Source: Shinisaurus crocodilurus (taxonomy: Eukaryota; Chordata; Lepidosauria; Squamata; Shinisauridae). Taken from it: DNA of 64,000 nt. Below, piece by piece: positions 63,421-64,000 of this stretch (positions within the stretch are counted from its first letter, which is position 1; each line of letters starts with the position of its first letter). A program made the translations under genes and the position numbers. Location of the stretch: contig CM037880.1 in assembly GCA_021292165.1 (NCBI GenBank), forward strand, positions 214,348,942-214,412,941, given 5' to 3'. The notes under the pieces were generated by a model. It did not search any database, was not told the DNA's origin, and worked only from the letters and a program-made list of their open reading frames with translations.

Positions 63421-64000
63421 CTCGTGCTACAGATCCAAGCAGAGTTTACTGCTGACCCGCATATTCAGGAGTTTGTTATGCTACATTTTGGGCAGCTCTT
63501 GAATGCAGCCATATGTTTTGGCCTTCTACAAACAAGCATTGTCTGGTTTGGGTCAGACCTGAGTCCTAAACATTTGAAATCTAAAATTCCTTTGGTCACA
63601 GATATCTTGAATATCGTTTGGATACTTTCACCAAAACCACGTTGTATATTTGGAGTTATTTAAACATGGCTGAAGTGCCGTTGTTAAAAGAGTAATTTCT
63701 TCTTGGTGTTAGGGAAAGAATGCACTGCTGACCTTAAAACTGCCCCTGGAAAAATGCAATTTGTTTTCTCGATAACTATCTCCAGGGTCAAATAACTCTT
63801 AACTGTGTGTCATCGTTCCACCAGATCCCTCTCCCCCCTGTTATTTTTGGTGCGGACAGTTATGCCAGCTTCATAGGAGCTAAAAGGGGAGACCCTGGAG
63901 ATGCAGCGTATTGATAGTGAGGCTGATGAGCTAGCTGTTGAAGGAGGAACAGCTGAAAGAAGCTAAACAGAAATGTTTGGCTCTTGACTGTCCTCTGTGG

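Larger units (their letters stand above)
58855..64000 (+). other. Probable first intron (partial)
   Basis: After the donor the sequence loses CpG density and contains a foldback MITE, a CR1 tail, a long G-rich zone and unique DNA. I found no exon with clear splice sites and a recognisable protein. A short frame at 63,844-63,966 after an acceptor-like TTCATAG ends in TAA after about 30 codons and is not supported. Confidence 0.5.

Noticed and set aside
63424..63663. 79-codon plus frame
   Set aside because: No domain and no splice signals that I could support.
63830..63970. Possible second exon near the window end
   Set aside because: There is an acceptor-like TTCATAG at about 63,864-63,870 and a short acidic frame, but it stops within about 30 codons, lacks a strong polypyrimidine tract and has no donor or known domain.

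Overview
This window is vertebrate nuclear DNA, most likely from a squamate reptile (lizard-like). The evidence is the repeat content: Sauria-type SINEs with the BovB-like tail region, tRNA-derived SINEs, 3'-end fragments of CR1 and L2 LINEs on both strands, a 5S rRNA-derived SINE, an L1 and an RTE-like LINE tail, a relict MIR, and many foldback hAT and Harbinger-like MITEs. There are no bacterial operons, no viral genome and no CRISPR array. Species cannot be named from the sequence alone.

Layout. Positions 1 to about 58,000 are gene-poor and densely interspersed with repeats. I found no convincing host protein-coding exon there. The recognisable open frames are decayed LINE reverse-transcriptase pieces (L2 at 14.0-14.7, 38.3-40.7 and 45.7-47.0 kb; CR1 at 27.6-29.0 and 55.1-56.9 kb; L1 at 33.3-34.0 kb; an RTE-like LINE at 32.4-32.8 and 35.7-36.5 kb). 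Many elements are nested, and target-site duplications (TSDs) can be read directly, so relative insertion order is recoverable. Between repeats lie stretches of unique DNA; a few (about 16.6-16.9, 37.8-38.1, 49.85-50.0, 52.56-52.97 and 53.9-54.25 kb) look like possible conserved non-coding elements, but this needs alignment.

The only gene start is a CpG island at about 58.15-58.95 kb on the + strand. It has CCAAT boxes in both orientations, GC boxes, a CRE-like site, an octamer-like site, a doubled ETS-like site and a TATA box at 58,636, followed by a probable untranslated first exon ending at a GT donor (58,855). The rest of the window (58.86-64.0 kb) is probably its first intron, with a strikingly G-rich + strand at about 60.35-62.5 kb. 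I cannot identify the gene.

Most interesting signals: (1) a set of foldback hAT MITEs with readable 8-bp TSDs, nearly all with TA at the centre; (2) a composite copy at 23,881-24,166 that carries 110 bp of non-MITE sequence matching the flank of another copy 3.3 kb away; (3) the same palindromic core shared by MITEs with unrelated ends and different TSD lengths, the core resembling the ZNF143/THAP11 motif; (4) a recurrent 5S rRNA/CR1-tail chimeric SINE; (5) an OposCharlie-like hAT element with a perfect TSD.
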